Part shown: one piece after another, positions 34,641 through 52,073 of the stretch
Numbering within the stretch: position 1 is the first letter of the stretch
How the letters are laid out: the number at the start of each line of letters is the position of its first letter
From: Nageia nagi
Taxonomy: Eukaryota > Pinophyta
Length of the DNA stretch: 64,000 bases
NCBI GenBank assembly: GCA_050084985.1
Contig: JBITNC010000001.1
Coordinates: forward strand, 135,284,001 to 135,348,000
Direction of reading: 5' to 3'
Translations under genes and position numbers: made by a program
The notes under the pieces: generated by a model
The model's input: the letters and a program-made list of their open reading frames with translations, nothing else
The model's database searches: none
Told to the model about the DNA's origin: nothing

Positions 34641-36287
34641 CAAAAATATAAAAAAAGATAAGCCTAGGTGGAAAAATAAATGTCTAAAATTGGAAATAAT
34701 AAGTAAACTAAAATTGCATAATAAAAAATAACTCATCATATGGTCATATGGGAGAGAGTGTAGTAATTCAGCAATGTGACCATATCTATTGCTAATTGGG
34801 TGGTTAATTATCCTCTAATCATCATTTGCCATGGGTATAATTAGTCAAATTGATAAGTAGTAATATCCCTAAGGTCAAACAAAAGCTAGTACTCCAATCC
34901 ACACAAAAAATTGGTAGGAAAATGAAACTATGGTAGCACTTTGTCACATGAGGGGAGGCTAGAAAACTAGAGCATTGAATCAGGAAAGTGAAAAAGTTAA
35001 AATGACTTTTTATTTTGTAAATTTGCTTATATAGGTTGAAGTTTGACCTAGAAAATAGGTCATCACTCTTTTTCATCCTAAGGTATGTAGAATCATTATT
35101 TTGTATGCCCAAAATACTCTAAAATATTTTTAAGTGCCTAATGTCATTTTTGGAAACATGAAACAAGGATTTTCATGCCACTAGTGGCATCCATTTTCAT
35201 GAGATATGCATGAAACTAAGGGGAAATAGCTCAAAATAATACATATAATTAATTAAAATGCTTACCACTCATCTTGGGTTCAAAGCATAGCATTTGCATT
35301 TTTAAATAATATTTGTATTAAATCTATGCCGCTAGTGATGTGAAAATGGAGAAATTAGGTAAAATTTAAAAGGCACTTCTTCAATTCCACTTATTTACAA
35401 ATTTTTATAATGATGAATGACACTTGAATATCATTGTATGACATGTAATTATGTTATGAATATTTGGCCTTATTGGTATGGTACATTAAAATTTTATCTT
35501 CCAAAATCTTGCTTGTTGATGAGTGTAGATATATGCAAGAATCATGCCTCATTGATAATTGAGGGTGCCATTTTATTTGGGTGTTTGTTCATCATTTTTG
35601 ATGCTACTAATAGCTTGGAAAAAGATAAATTGGGCACACTTTCAAATAATTTCTTGCCTTATATTTTTCTCATGATTCTATGCAATTATTACATGAATAT
35701 CATGCACACTAGAATGATGGATTTCAAATGTTTGCAAATGTTGCTATCTTGAACATGTTTCAAAAATTGGTAGAACAAATTCTAAATATCACCCTACCAT
35801 TGTAAGACATTGAAATGATACAAAAGCATAGTTGATATAGGCTATCAAATATCCTACACACAAAATGGACAATTCTATGCTGCCAATGGACTAAAATTGC
35901 TACAAATCTCTCAAGTTGGGGCATGTTAATATTTCATTATATTTTGATGTTATTTACTAATCTCTTGGTGGAAATGACATATTTTTAGGATAATGATCAC
36001 TTTTGTTAAAGATATGATCAACAAATTTGGCACATGAAGTTCCAAGACTACTAAATGGTTGAAACTCAAGTATTTTCTCATAATTTTCATTCTATGATTT
36101 ATTGATGATCATATGAATGATAGATTTGAAGAATAGTTCCTTGAAAACTAATGATCATTTTTATTAGCCATGGTCCTCCATGAGTAAATATTGCATCTAT
36201 TATAGGACATCACTAGTATGGGTCACTCAAAAACCATGACAATATCATATTTACTTCATCCTTGCTACATAATATAATGTCTTTAGG
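34641..36287. other. Noncoding part of the nested element
   Basis: No protein is recognised. Two copies of a palindromic motif lie here: TGCCACTAGTGGCA (35,176-35,189, perfect) and TGCCGCTAGTGATGTG (35,327-35,342). Open frames in this stretch have no family resemblance and biased composition. Confidence 0.55.
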
Positions 36288-36838
36288 TCATAGACATTAA
36301 ATTGTATGACCACCAATGAACAATGACAAAACTAGTGAGAGTTCACTCACTTAAAAGTAAACTGACAAGAGTAAGGTGTTGATATTGGATCATCTCCAAT
36401 GGATGATGCAACTTGTTGTATATCCACATGATTTTTTCTTTGAACCAATCCAAAGCATTATGTATTCATATCATATATATAAAATGTATGATCACTAATG
36501 GCCAATGACATGACCAGTGAGAGTACACTCACTTAAAAGTAAATTGATGATGTAGCCATGAGTAAGATGTTGACATTGGATCATCTCTAGTGTATGATGC
36601 TACTTGCTATGTATCCACATGGTTTTTGCTTTGAACCCATACAAAGCATAAAATATTCATATTATAGACATAAAACATATGATTATTGATGGCCAATGAC
36701 ATGGCTAGTGAGAATTAATTCATTTAAAAGATAAATAGGTAATACAATCATTAATAGATTGTTGACATTGAATCATCATCAATGAATAATGTAACTCACT
36801 ATGCATCCACCCCATTTTTGTGATTGACATTTCATTGG
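36288..36838 (+). repeat. ~185-bp tandem repeat, three copies
   Basis: TATGACCACCAATGAACAATGAC (first 20 bases used as anchor), TATGATCACTAATGGCCAATG-like and TATGATTATTGATGGCCAATG-like units start at 36,305, 36,487 and 36,678, giving spacings of 182 and 191 bp. Each unit also holds a GACATTGGATCATC-like and a TATCCACATG-like segment. The array sits about 0.5 kb upstream of the 3' LTR. In Ogre/Tat elements tandem repeats in this 3' region are known sources of satellite DNA. Confidence 0.85.
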
Positions 36839-37358
36839 AATTTTCTACATCCTAAAGAGAAAAAGAAAACACAAAGATTACCATGCCATTAACGGCATGC
36901 ACACTATTTCTTATGCTATTAGCAATTTCTATTTCATCAATATTTCATCACATTAAAAGCAAATCCTCTCTATTTCAAATCATGGATGTAAGTGCTAATG
37001 GATATTGAGTATTAGACATGATGAAATATCCAAATTTGTATTTAGAATAGTACAAGGGGTAATATCACATCTCCCATATCCAAAATTGGATATAGAATCA
37101 TCTAGCTACATCATCATAGTTATTCCCATCATTTACACAACATCATTCCTGGAGAGAGTCTCTTCATCAAATTTTTGACTTGGTTGCACAATTCAAGTAT
37201 TTTTCTTGGGGCATCCAATTCAAAAGGGGTTAGCAAGGAACCCTCATCATCATCATCACCAATAAGGTATAATACAACAAAGAGTTCAAAGTTCTCAAAA
37301 ATATTTCTTCTACACTTCTTCTTTGGACATGTACTTTTATTACTTTAATCATACCTTC

Positions 37359-37372
37359 AAGGAGGGGTAAAA
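37359..37372 (+). promoter_or_regulatory. Polypurine tract of the nested element
   Basis: AAGGAGGGGTAAAA lies directly before the 3' LTR (TGTACATGG), the position of the plus-strand primer. Confidence 0.85.
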
Positions 37373-38084
37373 TGTACATGGTTAAAAATGAATTATTATT
37401 TATTAAATAATTCATTTTATATCTTTAATGATGTATTATGTAAAAAGGGATTAAAAATACCCAAAGCTATGCAATCCATGTAATGGACCATTATATCATA
37501 ACCTAAGGGTCAAATCTTGTAATAGAAGTGTTGCTATATAATGACATCAAAGGAAACCAAAAAATAGGGGATCATCTTGAAAGAGGAAGAAGGAAAATGA
37601 GATTCTATCAATTGAAAATCAAATAGAAGATAATTATCAAGGTTACATGATATTACAAAAGCTATGACAAGGCCAAAGACAAATAAAGAAAGAATAAAGA
37701 GTAGTACCTAAGAGAGACCCTTGTGAATATCATATCTATAACATGAGAACATCATTTCTTATCATTATTGCATATTCATTATATAATTATTTGTCCTTTC
37801 AAGCATCTTTACATTTATTATCACACTTACAATTTTGCTTATTCTACATCATCAATGGTGTGTCTCATTTAGGCTACTAACAACATGCTTATATATGAAT
37901 GCATGTTTGTTCTTGATGTATGGTGTCATTAATTATTTGAATATGTGATTCAGATAAAATGAACATGTATGCTCCTTTTAATCATCATTATCATATTTTA
38001 GATATGTGTCAATAAAAATAAAGTAGACTAATAATGCATTAATTAACCCCTATTAACAATTATATGCATTATTTTAGGTTTGTA
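37373..38084 (+). repeat. 3' LTR of the nested element, 712 bp
   Basis: Begins TGTACA and ends TTTGTA (terminal CA mutated to TA). It is collinear with 28,939-29,651. The palindrome seen as ACACCATCAGCGGTGT in the 5' LTR reads ACATCATCAATGGTGT here (37,846-37,861), showing decay after insertion. Confidence 0.95.
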
Positions 38085-38089
38085 GTTAT
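38085..38089 (+). repeat. Target-site duplication GTTAT, right copy
   Basis: GTTAT directly after the 3' LTR, identical to 28,934-28,938. Confidence 0.9.
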
Positions 38090-38240
38090 ACAGTTATTAG
38101 TGATTTTTGTATCTTCACATTAGGAGGATTTCCACATATCGTGCTTGGGATATAATGGTTGTACTCACTAGGGAAAATCACTTCCAACTATAGAACCTTA
38201 GAAATGAATTTCAAATTCCATAGATGTGATATGCTCTTGA
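38090..38240 (+). pseudogene. Protease, C-terminal half, of the chromovirus-like element
   Basis: VISDFCIFTLGGFPHIVLGI, a stop, then WLYSLGKITSNYRTLEMNF matches the D-F-x-V-L-x-L-G-G-x-D-V-V-L-G-x-Q-W-L block that ends chromovirus-type proteases. The stop (TAA) replaces the Gln of GxQWL. It continues the protease interrupted at 28,938, proving that the 9.1-kb element was inserted there. Confidence 0.9.
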
Positions 38241-38827
38241 AATACATAAAGGAGAATACACCCCAAAGTACCATGGTTTAAATAATGGAAGGAAATTTAT
38301 ATATATGATGGAAAGTACCACTTAAAATTTAGAACAATATAATGAGAAAAAAAAGTAAAATTTAGAACAATCTAAGAAGAAAAAAAAACTTGGGGATATT
38401 TCTAGGACACTCTTTCATCCTTGGGTAACCTAAGAGATGCATCTTTAGTTTGGGATAACAATAGTGAGAAGTTTGAAAGCAAATGGATTCAACCTTTTAT
38501 ATAGAAATTAGTTTTGGGATAATAGTATAAGGATGTTTGGAGTATGGATTAAACCTTTGAAGATCTCTACAAGTATGGATAATTAGGTGCCATCTTTTCT
38601 AATTCACATAAGTTAGTAGATTTTATATATGCTCTAAGGAAAATGGTGAATATGATAAATCACACTTTGGCATACAAGAATCTTGAAGATTAATACTAGC
38701 CACAGTCTTAGAAAAGAAGATTCAAGTATTTCTCTCATTCCAACACCTAAAGATGAAGCTGAATGTGGAAAGGAGCAAGAGTTGGCTACTACACTTGTGC
38801 TTGTGAATTATTTAGGGATAAGCAATT

Positions 38828-38842
38828 TGAGAGGGGAATATT
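38828..38842 (+). promoter_or_regulatory. Polypurine tract of the chromovirus-like element
   Basis: TGAGAGGGGAATATT immediately precedes TGTAATATTC, the 3' LTR start. Confidence 0.75.
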
Positions 38843-39884
38843 TGTAATATTCTAAAATTATACCATTCCATTTTTTAAGCCATTTTAAATGGGATGCTCA
38901 TCTTCATTATGAATTTTAGTACCTATAATGAATTTGGTATTTTTTAATAATAGTTTGCTATTGATGGAATACAATAAAATTTGAATTTGACCCTATTATA
39001 ATGTGTGCCTAGCTCTTGGATTCAAAATACATTAAATTCAACATCCCAAGGTTTGTGTGCCTCTTTTATGGGCATTATATTAATTTTTACTTAATTTAGG
39101 AGTTATTTATATTTTAATATTAGGCATACGCCATATTTGTAACTTGAGGATCTAATTTAATACATCAAGCATGGATACATAACTAGGAAGGGTAATTATA
39201 ATATTTAAGAGTTATTTTATATTTCTAGGTTGGGAATCCACAAATTTGAATAACACCTTGTACTGCATAAGTTATCTTCTCTCATAGAGATGAAACCCTT
39301 AATGAGAAATCCCTCTAGGTGGAATATTCCTTGGTGCCTTGTATATTCAAAAAATTAGCCTCAAAATCCTTGATGTAATTTGAGTGAATATATACTCTAG
39401 TCATTCAGCTTGGAAAGTGGATTTTGGATCTTGGCATCCAATCTTGGCCCTAGGAGTAAGATGTCTAGCATAAGGAGATAATTTGGTGTGATTTTGGAAT
39501 CTTCATTATAGTGTTCTTAGCTCCTTTGTGAGATGTTACCCTCTTGGAGATATTTTGAGCTCCTTGAAATCACATTCTTGGTTCATCTTATTATTTCAAA
39601 AATATTGGTATTTATCTCATAATTTTATGTCTCGTAAATCATCTCAAATTTGGAATATTATTTTCTTGAGTTATTTTATCCTATTTTCACTATTTTGAGA
39701 AATTTTTTTAATTCATCTTATTTTATGAGTAATTTAGCATTTATTTGAGTAATTTTAATATTCCACATAAGCTAGGGCATCATTTGGTCATTTTGAGAAT
39801 TTATCTCAATTTGGAGTAATAAGGTTATATTGGAATTTTTACATTGTGTTATGAATCTTTCATGCCCTAGTTTGGAATATTATA
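38843..39884 (+). repeat. 3' LTR of the chromovirus-like element, 1,042 bp
   Basis: Begins TGTAATATTC and ends GGAATATTATA, so the termini were originally a perfect inverted repeat (GAATATTACA) with one transition. The last ~430 bases pair with 26,403-26,833. TGTAATATYC-type ends are common in plant chromoviruses. Confidence 0.85.
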
Positions 39885-42800
39885 GTTTCACATGGATAAG
39901 TTTATAGGTATAGAATTACTTTAAGCATGGAAATACCATACCGATCATATGCATGCAATTGGCATATGACTTTTTTAATTCATAATATTTCTAAAATATA
40001 AAAAGAGATGATCTATCTTTAGTTGTTAAAGTGATTAATGATAAAACTATAATTTTTCCTTTACTGCATAGCATGAATGAATTCTTACAAGTTTTCAAAT
40101 GAGGAAACTCCATGCATCATTGATTTAGCTACTACCTATTTAAGGTTTTAGGCATTTTTCCTTTCCCTTATATTCCTTACCAATTTTGTACTTAAGTCAA
40201 CTGAGTACTTGGTTCTAGCATATTTTTTATTAAAAGATGTGTCTAATGGTATCTTTATCACCCAAAGGTTTATTGTGGTCCTTTTTGGTATAAAAGTTAG
40301 GTTTACCAATTTTTAAAGACAAAAAAAATGATTTTACTCAAATAAAAATATTAATTATAATAAAGTAAAATGCTTAAATGAATTGTTGAGTAAGTGAAAT
40401 CATTACCCATCTGATAGATGTTATTCATGGTTAACATGCATATAGATATGATGATGGAAATAATATAAAGAAGTGGAGGAGAACGTACTTGTCAATGTGC
40501 AATTTGTATTGAATCTACTAGCTTAAACCACATATTAAAAATAAAGAAGGAATGAGTGATCTATAAACATATATAGTTATCATCATGTTGGAAAATTTTA
40601 ATGTACTAATCCTAGATGCAAAGAAAGTAATAGACACTTAGATTTTTAAGGTCTTCATAGGATTCTTTCCTTAGTTGACACTATCATTTTTATCAATAGG
40701 TTTTAATTATATCATCAAAATACCATCTTTGTTATGGGTATTTTTATTATTATTTGTTTATTAAATGTACTTTTCAAAGATCAAATAGATGAAATTCTTT
40801 CTTGATACCTTCTAAATATTGAAAGAATTATTCTTTGCCAAATAAGTTCATGCCTATTAATACCTTTAATAATAGTGTTGTCATTATTTTTACCTAATTA
40901 TTATGGTATTCAAACTAATAAGCAAGATGATGACATGAAGAGGAGATTGATTTTATTATACATGATGAAGAAAAACCAAGTTATAGTTATCAATGATAAT
41001 GAATAATTCCTATTTGAAATATATAGTTCAAACCTTGTAGATAAAGATCATAAAAATTCATTTTTTTAAATGTTAAAAAAAATAATAATAAGTATGAGTG
41101 GAAGTGTTTTTTCCATTCACACAAAGACTGTAGGTTGCAAATATCTTGAATGTTGTAGTTTTAAACATTCTCATAAGCTTGTATAGAAGGTTAAAAGAAG
41201 ACTTCCAAAAGTCTCTTTGTTGAGAAGGTTGGATGAGTTGCCTTCAATTATTATTTTTTTGGTGATATGAAAGAATTGTTTGCTACAATCTCATGTTACT
41301 TGATGGTCTAAGGATGTAATATTTTTATGATCTATATACATTGATGGATGGTCATATCATTATTTGGTGAGTATTTCTAATTCGATATGTATATTCCCAA
41401 TTATAATGGTTGTAGAGAGATGTGTTTATCCCTATTTACACCATGTAGTTTGATCATGCATAGATGTGCTAGTCAATAACCTTTCTTGGTTATTTCAATA
41501 CCTAAATATTGTTATGGAAGTTAATCTTAAGGGGGGAATTTCTAAAACTTTCTTTATTGATGATTAGACACATTGGTAGATACCCAATCTGTACCATACA
41601 AAGAATGGAAGAGTGATAAATACCTAAGTTATTACCATATGAAGAATGAAGGATGGAAAATACCCAAACATTACCCTATGAGAATTGAAGTTCAATGAGT
41701 GCATTATAGTTTGATATGGTTTAAAGATCTATGAGCCTATTAGTGCTAAAAAATAATAATATTGTTGTAATGATAAAATTTAGATATTTATAATCAAGGG
41801 GGGTTTTAGAGATATAAATATATTTGTTATAAGTTGAGTAGTATCTCAACAAACTTGCTTATTTAGTGGGTATGTAGATACATAGTTTTTTTAGTTGTTT
41901 ATTATTTACTTGTTATAACAACCTATTGAGTTCTCATCCTATTTTTATATGTATTTTCCTATTTATATGTGATAATACAAAGTGAATTATTATGGCTTAA
42001 TATTAGAAGAATAAATTATTCCTCATAAGATAATATGTTAGTTTTTAGGGTTTGTACTAAGAGTCTTCCAATATCATATGTTAATTACCATTAAAGAATA
42101 AATCAATATGTCTACTTGCTTTATCTAGTTAATAAATATTAGGAATAACATCCATGAATACACTTAGAGAAACTATTGATCTCTAAATATGTATATCTAC
42201 ATTAATATTATTTGTATTACTAGTCACACTCATTGGTTTTGTATTAAAAATATAAAATTTAACAATTTAATATACCAATTTTTTAGCAATTTAATAATTA
42301 TTTTATGGAGTAATACATTCAGATTATCAATACATTTTCTAATAAATTGGAAGAAATAATATAAGTAGAAATTTTTGCAACATAATGATATAACATCTTT
42401 CCCATAATCACTAGCTTTGCAAGACATTAAATTTTAAATAAAAAGTTTCTCAATAATTTCTTTGACGTTTGATTTTCCATAGAGAATGATATCATTAATT
42501 CTAGTAAGATTCCTTTCTCAAGTTCTTAACATGATAAGTCATTGTATTACAGAATTAGCAAATGTTTATTTTATTAAACTCCATCATTTTTATTGCTTAT
42601 GACTCTTCATAATATAGTATTTAATTTTCTTAACACCAATAAGAGATACACCAAGCATAGGAAGATACATATAAGAGAAGATAGCAAAAGTCAAGTAATT
42701 CAATGTCAATAAGTTGCAAAGAACTCTTGAAGTTCTAGATGGCATCATAATTTACATCATTACATAAACTAATAATAATAATGATTTATTTCATCTTCAT

Positions 42801-43449
42801 ATCCATGTCAAACTAAGACTATTGAATCAAGGTTTCCCATACTAAGTGTAAACTTGGATTTGATAGTAATATTAATGGTAATTCCTAACAAATATCCAAG
42901 GGTCTAAAAGAAAATCTTTAGGCCATTTTTATAAGGTGAATGTTTATAATACTATGATGAGACATTCTTCCATATTTTCCCACTCCAAGAATAATACACA
43001 CTCGTATTAAATAAAGGTCCTTAAGAAGTAATGATTTTGACAAATACTTTAATTGCATAAGTTAGGGATATTCAAGATCACATATGAGTAAGCGAGAGGG
43101 ATGCTCATAATATAAGAATAATGCATTCAAGATAGATTGCAATTTTATTTTCTAAATCGAAGTAAATGACGACATTAACTTGAAAATTATAATATACAAA
43201 GTTTTAAAAGGCTAAATGATCTATGTTCAAAAATATACATTAAATTTTTTAATAATAATTTTCTTGAACTATATATATACACTTCAAATTTCTAAAAAAA
43301 AAAAAAACTTATAATAAACTAAATAATTACACTTCCATATTCTTTATTAAATTATTTAGTTTTGAAAATATAAACATTGTATTATAATTTATTCAAATCA
43401 TATTACAATATACATAAATTTAGATACTTAATAAACACTACAATATGAT
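39885..43449. other. Decayed intergenic DNA, nothing firmly recognised
   Basis: No protein family could be assigned. A degenerate 40-bp tandem repeat of three units lies at 41,577-41,695 (anchors at 41,581, 41,621, 41,661). A purine run (AAGGGGGGAA, 41,529-41,538) could be the polypurine tract of a lost retroelement. Sequence near 43,300-43,340 resembles the flank of the UGT pseudogene near 20,990. Confidence 0.5.
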
Positions 43450-43527
43450 GTGCAAGCAATTGGTTTCTTCTGGAATGTAGGAAGAGATGGCCTCTTGTTG
43501 GTCGTCGGAGAGTACGCTCACAGGACC

Positions 43528-45057
43528 TTAGTTTGTCCTTCGGCGCATATCCTGAATGAATGCCTCCAAGTTTTCAAAGGAAGATCCTCCTGCCATCACG
43601 GTCTTTGCTGCTGCCTCCTTCAGTTTCAAAGCGGTTTTCCTCGCCTTTCTTCCTTCGTCACTCTGCATCAATTTCCTCACTGCATTCTCCACCTCCTCCC
43701 TTGTCACCAATCTCTCGTCGTCCACGTCCGACTCACTCAAATCCATCCCAACCTTCCAAACTTCTTTTGCAAATCTGCAGTTTAGAGATTGGTCGCCGGA
43801 ATAAGGCCACCCTAACGTTGGTACTCCCATGCTCATGCTCTCCAGCATGGAATTCCATCCATTGTGAGTCAGAAATCCTCCCACTGAAGGATGCGAAAGC
43901 ACTTTCAGCTGCGGTGCCCAACTCACTAACAGTGCTCGATCCTTGGTTCCCTGATTGAAACCCTCTGGCAAAGCAGCAGTTTCGCCATGAGCGAGATCTG
44001 AACGGAGTACCCACAGGAAGGGCTGCCCGCTTGCTTCCAGCCCCAACGCCATTTCTTGCAACTGCTGTTGGGACTTGACGGCCAAACTGCCAAACGAAAC
44101 GTACACAACAGAATCCGGAGGGTGCATGTCAAGCCACTTCACACAACTCTCGTCATCCTCCCACATGCTGCTTTTGACGGATTCATTTCTTCCGAGCAAG
44201 AAACCGGGCAGAGATACAGGACCTATGGCTACTGCTGGGCACCCGTTCACGGAAAGCGCTGTCGTGGCTTCTCTCCCTTCTAATTCTTCAAAGGTGTTGA
44301 TGAGGACATAGTCAACCCCTTTATTCACCATTTCAGATTCATACAGAAGGCACTTGAACAGGAGTCCCGACGCGTGCTGCTCACGATAGAAGGACATTAA
44401 ATCGCTGGGCAATAACGGTGGTATATTCCCCGGCAGACTCCTTATAACTCTGTCCCTAGAGTTCTTCGCATCTGAAAGCATAATAATCAGTTCCTATGTT
44501 GAAATGGATAAAAATGGTGCCAACATTTGCAGGTATTGTAAATTACCTTTCACTGGAATGTGTCCCTCTGAGAGTAGCAAATGAGCTTGTTTTTGTGGGA
44601 TGGAAGCAGCGGCGCAAAGAGGCCAGAAGAGAACCCTTGGCAGTCCCATATTGGCCGCCACAGAGTGGGTGCAGGACATGAAAGCGTCTGAGATGATACA
44701 TGTAATGGGAGGAATAGTCAAATCGTCCAGAGCAGAGCGCAGCACCATCTCCAAGGCAGAGGGCCCACAACGCTGCAATGCAGTCGATAGTTCGTCCCAA
44801 TTGTTGGTCCGACCGTGCGCAGCGGGCAAGCCGTCGGGAAAAGCCAAAAACTTGAAATTGGCACATCGGCAAGCATGCTCTGCAGATCCAAAAATGCGTT
44901 TGTGGCTCCATTCGGTGTTGAGGAAGGTGATGCAATGGAATCCTCTGGTGAGAAGCAGCTCAGAGAAAGTGGTGAGAGCCTTGATGTGACTCAGCGCAGG
45001 AAAAGGCACCACCACCGCATGCAGAGTATGTGTTTGAACCTCTGCGTGGTTCGCCAT
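43528..45057 (-). CDS. UDP-glucose-dependent glycosyltransferase (GT1 family UGT), 484 aa, two exons
   Basis: Transfers a sugar from a UDP donor, probably glucose, to a small acceptor in the cytosol. Exon 1 is 45,057-44,547 and exon 2 is 44,471-43,528. The 75-bp intron (44,546-44,472) has GT...AG ends and phase 1, joining PVK to DAKNSRD at residue 171. The frame is intact and of normal family length. His24 (FPALSHIKAL) is the expected catalytic base, with Ser where most UGTs have Gly before it. Asp124 (CIISDAF) is its partner. SVVYVSFGS lies at 291-299. The PSPG box spans residues 355-398, from WAPQ to the final GDQ; Trp at box position 22 and Gln at position 44 indicate UDP-glucose. There is no signal peptide or membrane anchor. 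It resembles the UGT85-type clade. The acceptor cannot be deduced. Exon G+C is clearly above the surroundings. Relics lie at 21.4 and 53.7 kb. Confidence 0.95.
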
Positions 45058-45141
45058 TGTTATGGTGGCCTTCTCTCTGGTAGCCAGAAGATTGAGTCTT
45101 CTTCCACAGACACTGGATGTTGATGCGTAAGAGACGGATTC

Positions 45142-45148
45142 ATTTATA
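45142..45148 (-). promoter_or_regulatory. TATA box of the intact UGT
   Basis: TATAAAT on the minus strand, about 90 bases upstream of the ATG at 45,057. It is at the same position and in the same context in both UGT relics, which supports this ATG and a leader of roughly 55-60 bases. Confidence 0.8.
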
Positions 45149-45278
45149 CGTGAAGTAGTGGGGTTACATAACCAACAATTCCAAAATGGAACAATATCAT
45201 ATTTGCGTTGAAGAGTAGATATAAAACTGCAGAATTTTGAGGGTCCCATAACCTTTAAGAAAAGGTAGCTAATAATAG

Positions 45279-45386
45279 ACCTCACCGACAAAGTATCACG
45301 CAACGCGATGATATGGTCTCAAAATCATAATTTTTTATGATTTTGAGACCATATCATCGCGTTGCGTGATACTTTGTCGGTGAGGT
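45279..45386. repeat. Perfect 52-bp inverted repeat with a 4-base loop in the UGT promoter
   Basis: The left arm (45,279-45,330) and right arm (45,335-45,386) are exact reverse complements, 52 of 52, separated by TTTT. The nearer arm end is 222 bases upstream of the UGT ATG. Sequence beyond the arms is not mirrored (TAATAG versus ATATAT) and shows no target duplication. Transcription through it would give a 52-bp RNA hairpin. Perfect pairing means recent origin or recent conversion. Confidence 0.95.
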
Positions 45387-51586
<6,200 letters not shown>

Positions 51587-52065
51587 TTATTTTTGTTTTT
51601 TGAGAGGTATCAGCCAAAGCCACTAATCCTCTCGGTGTTGTGATCTTGCCCACTAAACACATGAATAAGGGTAAATCATGGGTTCTTTTCTTAGGTGGGA
51701 CTTTTTACATGAGGATTTCTTTTCTAGCCCTATAAATCAATCATAATACAACTAAAATGCATCCAAACTACAACCATGTAGTACCACCAGGGATCCATCA
51801 AGAGGATTTGAACTTATGACCTCTTCCCACCAATTTGAATCACTTTGCCACCATGGTATCCCCTTGGGGACTAAAATGCTAGGGTAAACATTTGAAGAAT
51901 CTATATCCACATGCATGTAGTCAACCACTACGAGCACCTTAGGTTTTACCACTTCCTTTATAACCCCTCCACATGGGTATAGCTTCCTCTCTTGGCTTGT
52001 GGGATTGGAACCCATGACCTCCCAAAGGAGACCAAGAGTCCTTACCACTACACCAATGCCTTATG
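51587..52065 (-). mobile_element. SINE with two tRNA-like promoter units, 479 bp
   Basis: Minus strand. Unit 1: A box TGGTGTAGTGG (52,055-52,045) and B box GGTTCCAATCC (52,012-52,002), 32 bases apart. Unit 2: A box TGGTGGCAAAG (51,853-51,843) and B box AGTTCAAATCC (51,814-51,804), 28 bases apart. Both fit the RNA polymerase III internal-promoter spacing of tRNA genes. The element ends in an A-rich tail (AAAAAACAAAAATAA). Flanks AGACAAGC (52,073-52,066) and AGACATGC (51,586-51,579) agree at 7 of 8 bases, a plausible target duplication. A dimeric structure would explain the two units. The 98-codon open stretch across it is incidental. Confidence 0.8.
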
Positions 52066-52073
52066 GCTTGTCT

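Larger units (their letters stand above)
28939..38084 (+). mobile_element. Complete 9.1-kb non-autonomous Tat-like LTR retrotransposon with antisense gene
   Basis: Two LTRs (28,939-29,651 and 37,373-38,084) flank a primer-site-like motif, a decayed gag (about 29,716-32,150), an antisense plant-mobile-domain gene (34,640 to 32,865), a ~185-bp tandem repeat (36,288-36,838) and a polypurine tract (37,359-37,372). The 5-bp duplication GTTAT borders the element. The 5.2 kb between gag and the 3' LTR contains no protease, RT, RNase H or integrase motif in any frame, so it depended on another element's enzymes. The LTRs are roughly 85-90% identical by eye, implying an old insertion. It interrupts a chromovirus-like protease. 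A relative with a protease begins at 60,834. Confidence 0.9.
26403..39884 (+). mobile_element. Chromovirus-like Ty3/gypsy element split by a nested insertion
   Basis: Partial 5' LTR (26,403-26,833), degenerate initiator-Met primer site, gag (about 27,780-28,520), the first half of the protease (28,627-28,933), then a 9.1-kb LTR element, the second half of the protease (38,090-38,240), polypurine tract and 3' LTR (38,843-39,884). Removing the insertion and one copy of its GTTAT duplication rejoins the protease reading direction. RT, RNase H and integrase are missing: only about 600 bases separate the protease from the 3' LTR. The chromovirus assignment rests on protease type, LTR ends and primer site. 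No chromodomain is visible. Confidence 0.8.

Noticed and set aside
34822-35112. 96-codon minus-strand frame upstream of the PMD gene
   Set aside because: Could be the N-terminal part of the antisense gene, but I see no PMD motif in it, so it was not joined to that feature.
35417-35752. 111-codon plus-strand frame rich in Leu, Ile and Cys
   Set aside because: No family resemblance, AT-driven composition, lies in the noncoding part of a decayed element.
41529-41538. Polypurine tract AAGGGGGGAA marking another retroelement 3' end
   Set aside because: No LTR partner or protein remnant could be linked to it; mentioned only in the intergenic entry.
43450-44311. Several 60-132-codon open frames on the plus strand and other minus frames over the UGT
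   Set aside because: They overlap the conserved UGT coding frame and arise from its higher G+C; none has a family signature.
44494-44546. Readthrough of UGT exon 1 into a stop, suggesting a pseudogene
   Set aside because: A 75-bp GT-AG intron in phase 1 joins PVK to DAKNSRD and gives a 484-aa protein of normal family length.
44496-45123. Plus-strand open frames of 61-129 codons opposite UGT exon 1
   Set aside because: Antisense shadows of the conserved exon.
45058-45303. Upstream in-frame ATG at 45,303 extending the UGT by 82 residues
   Set aside because: The extension covers the TATA box and the palindrome, has no conservation, and the relic at 53.7 kb supports the ATG equivalent to 45,057.
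45279-45386. Dismissing the palindrome as an assembly fold-back
   Set aside because: Flanks beyond the 52-bp arms are not mirrored, which a fold-back artefact would usually show, so it is kept as real pending reads.
51752-52048. 98-codon minus-strand protein
   Set aside because: It is the incidental translation of a SINE containing tRNA-like A and B boxes.
52000-52060. Functional tRNA gene
   Set aside because: A and B boxes are present but the acceptor stem and cloverleaf are not, and an A-rich tail and second unit indicate a SINE.
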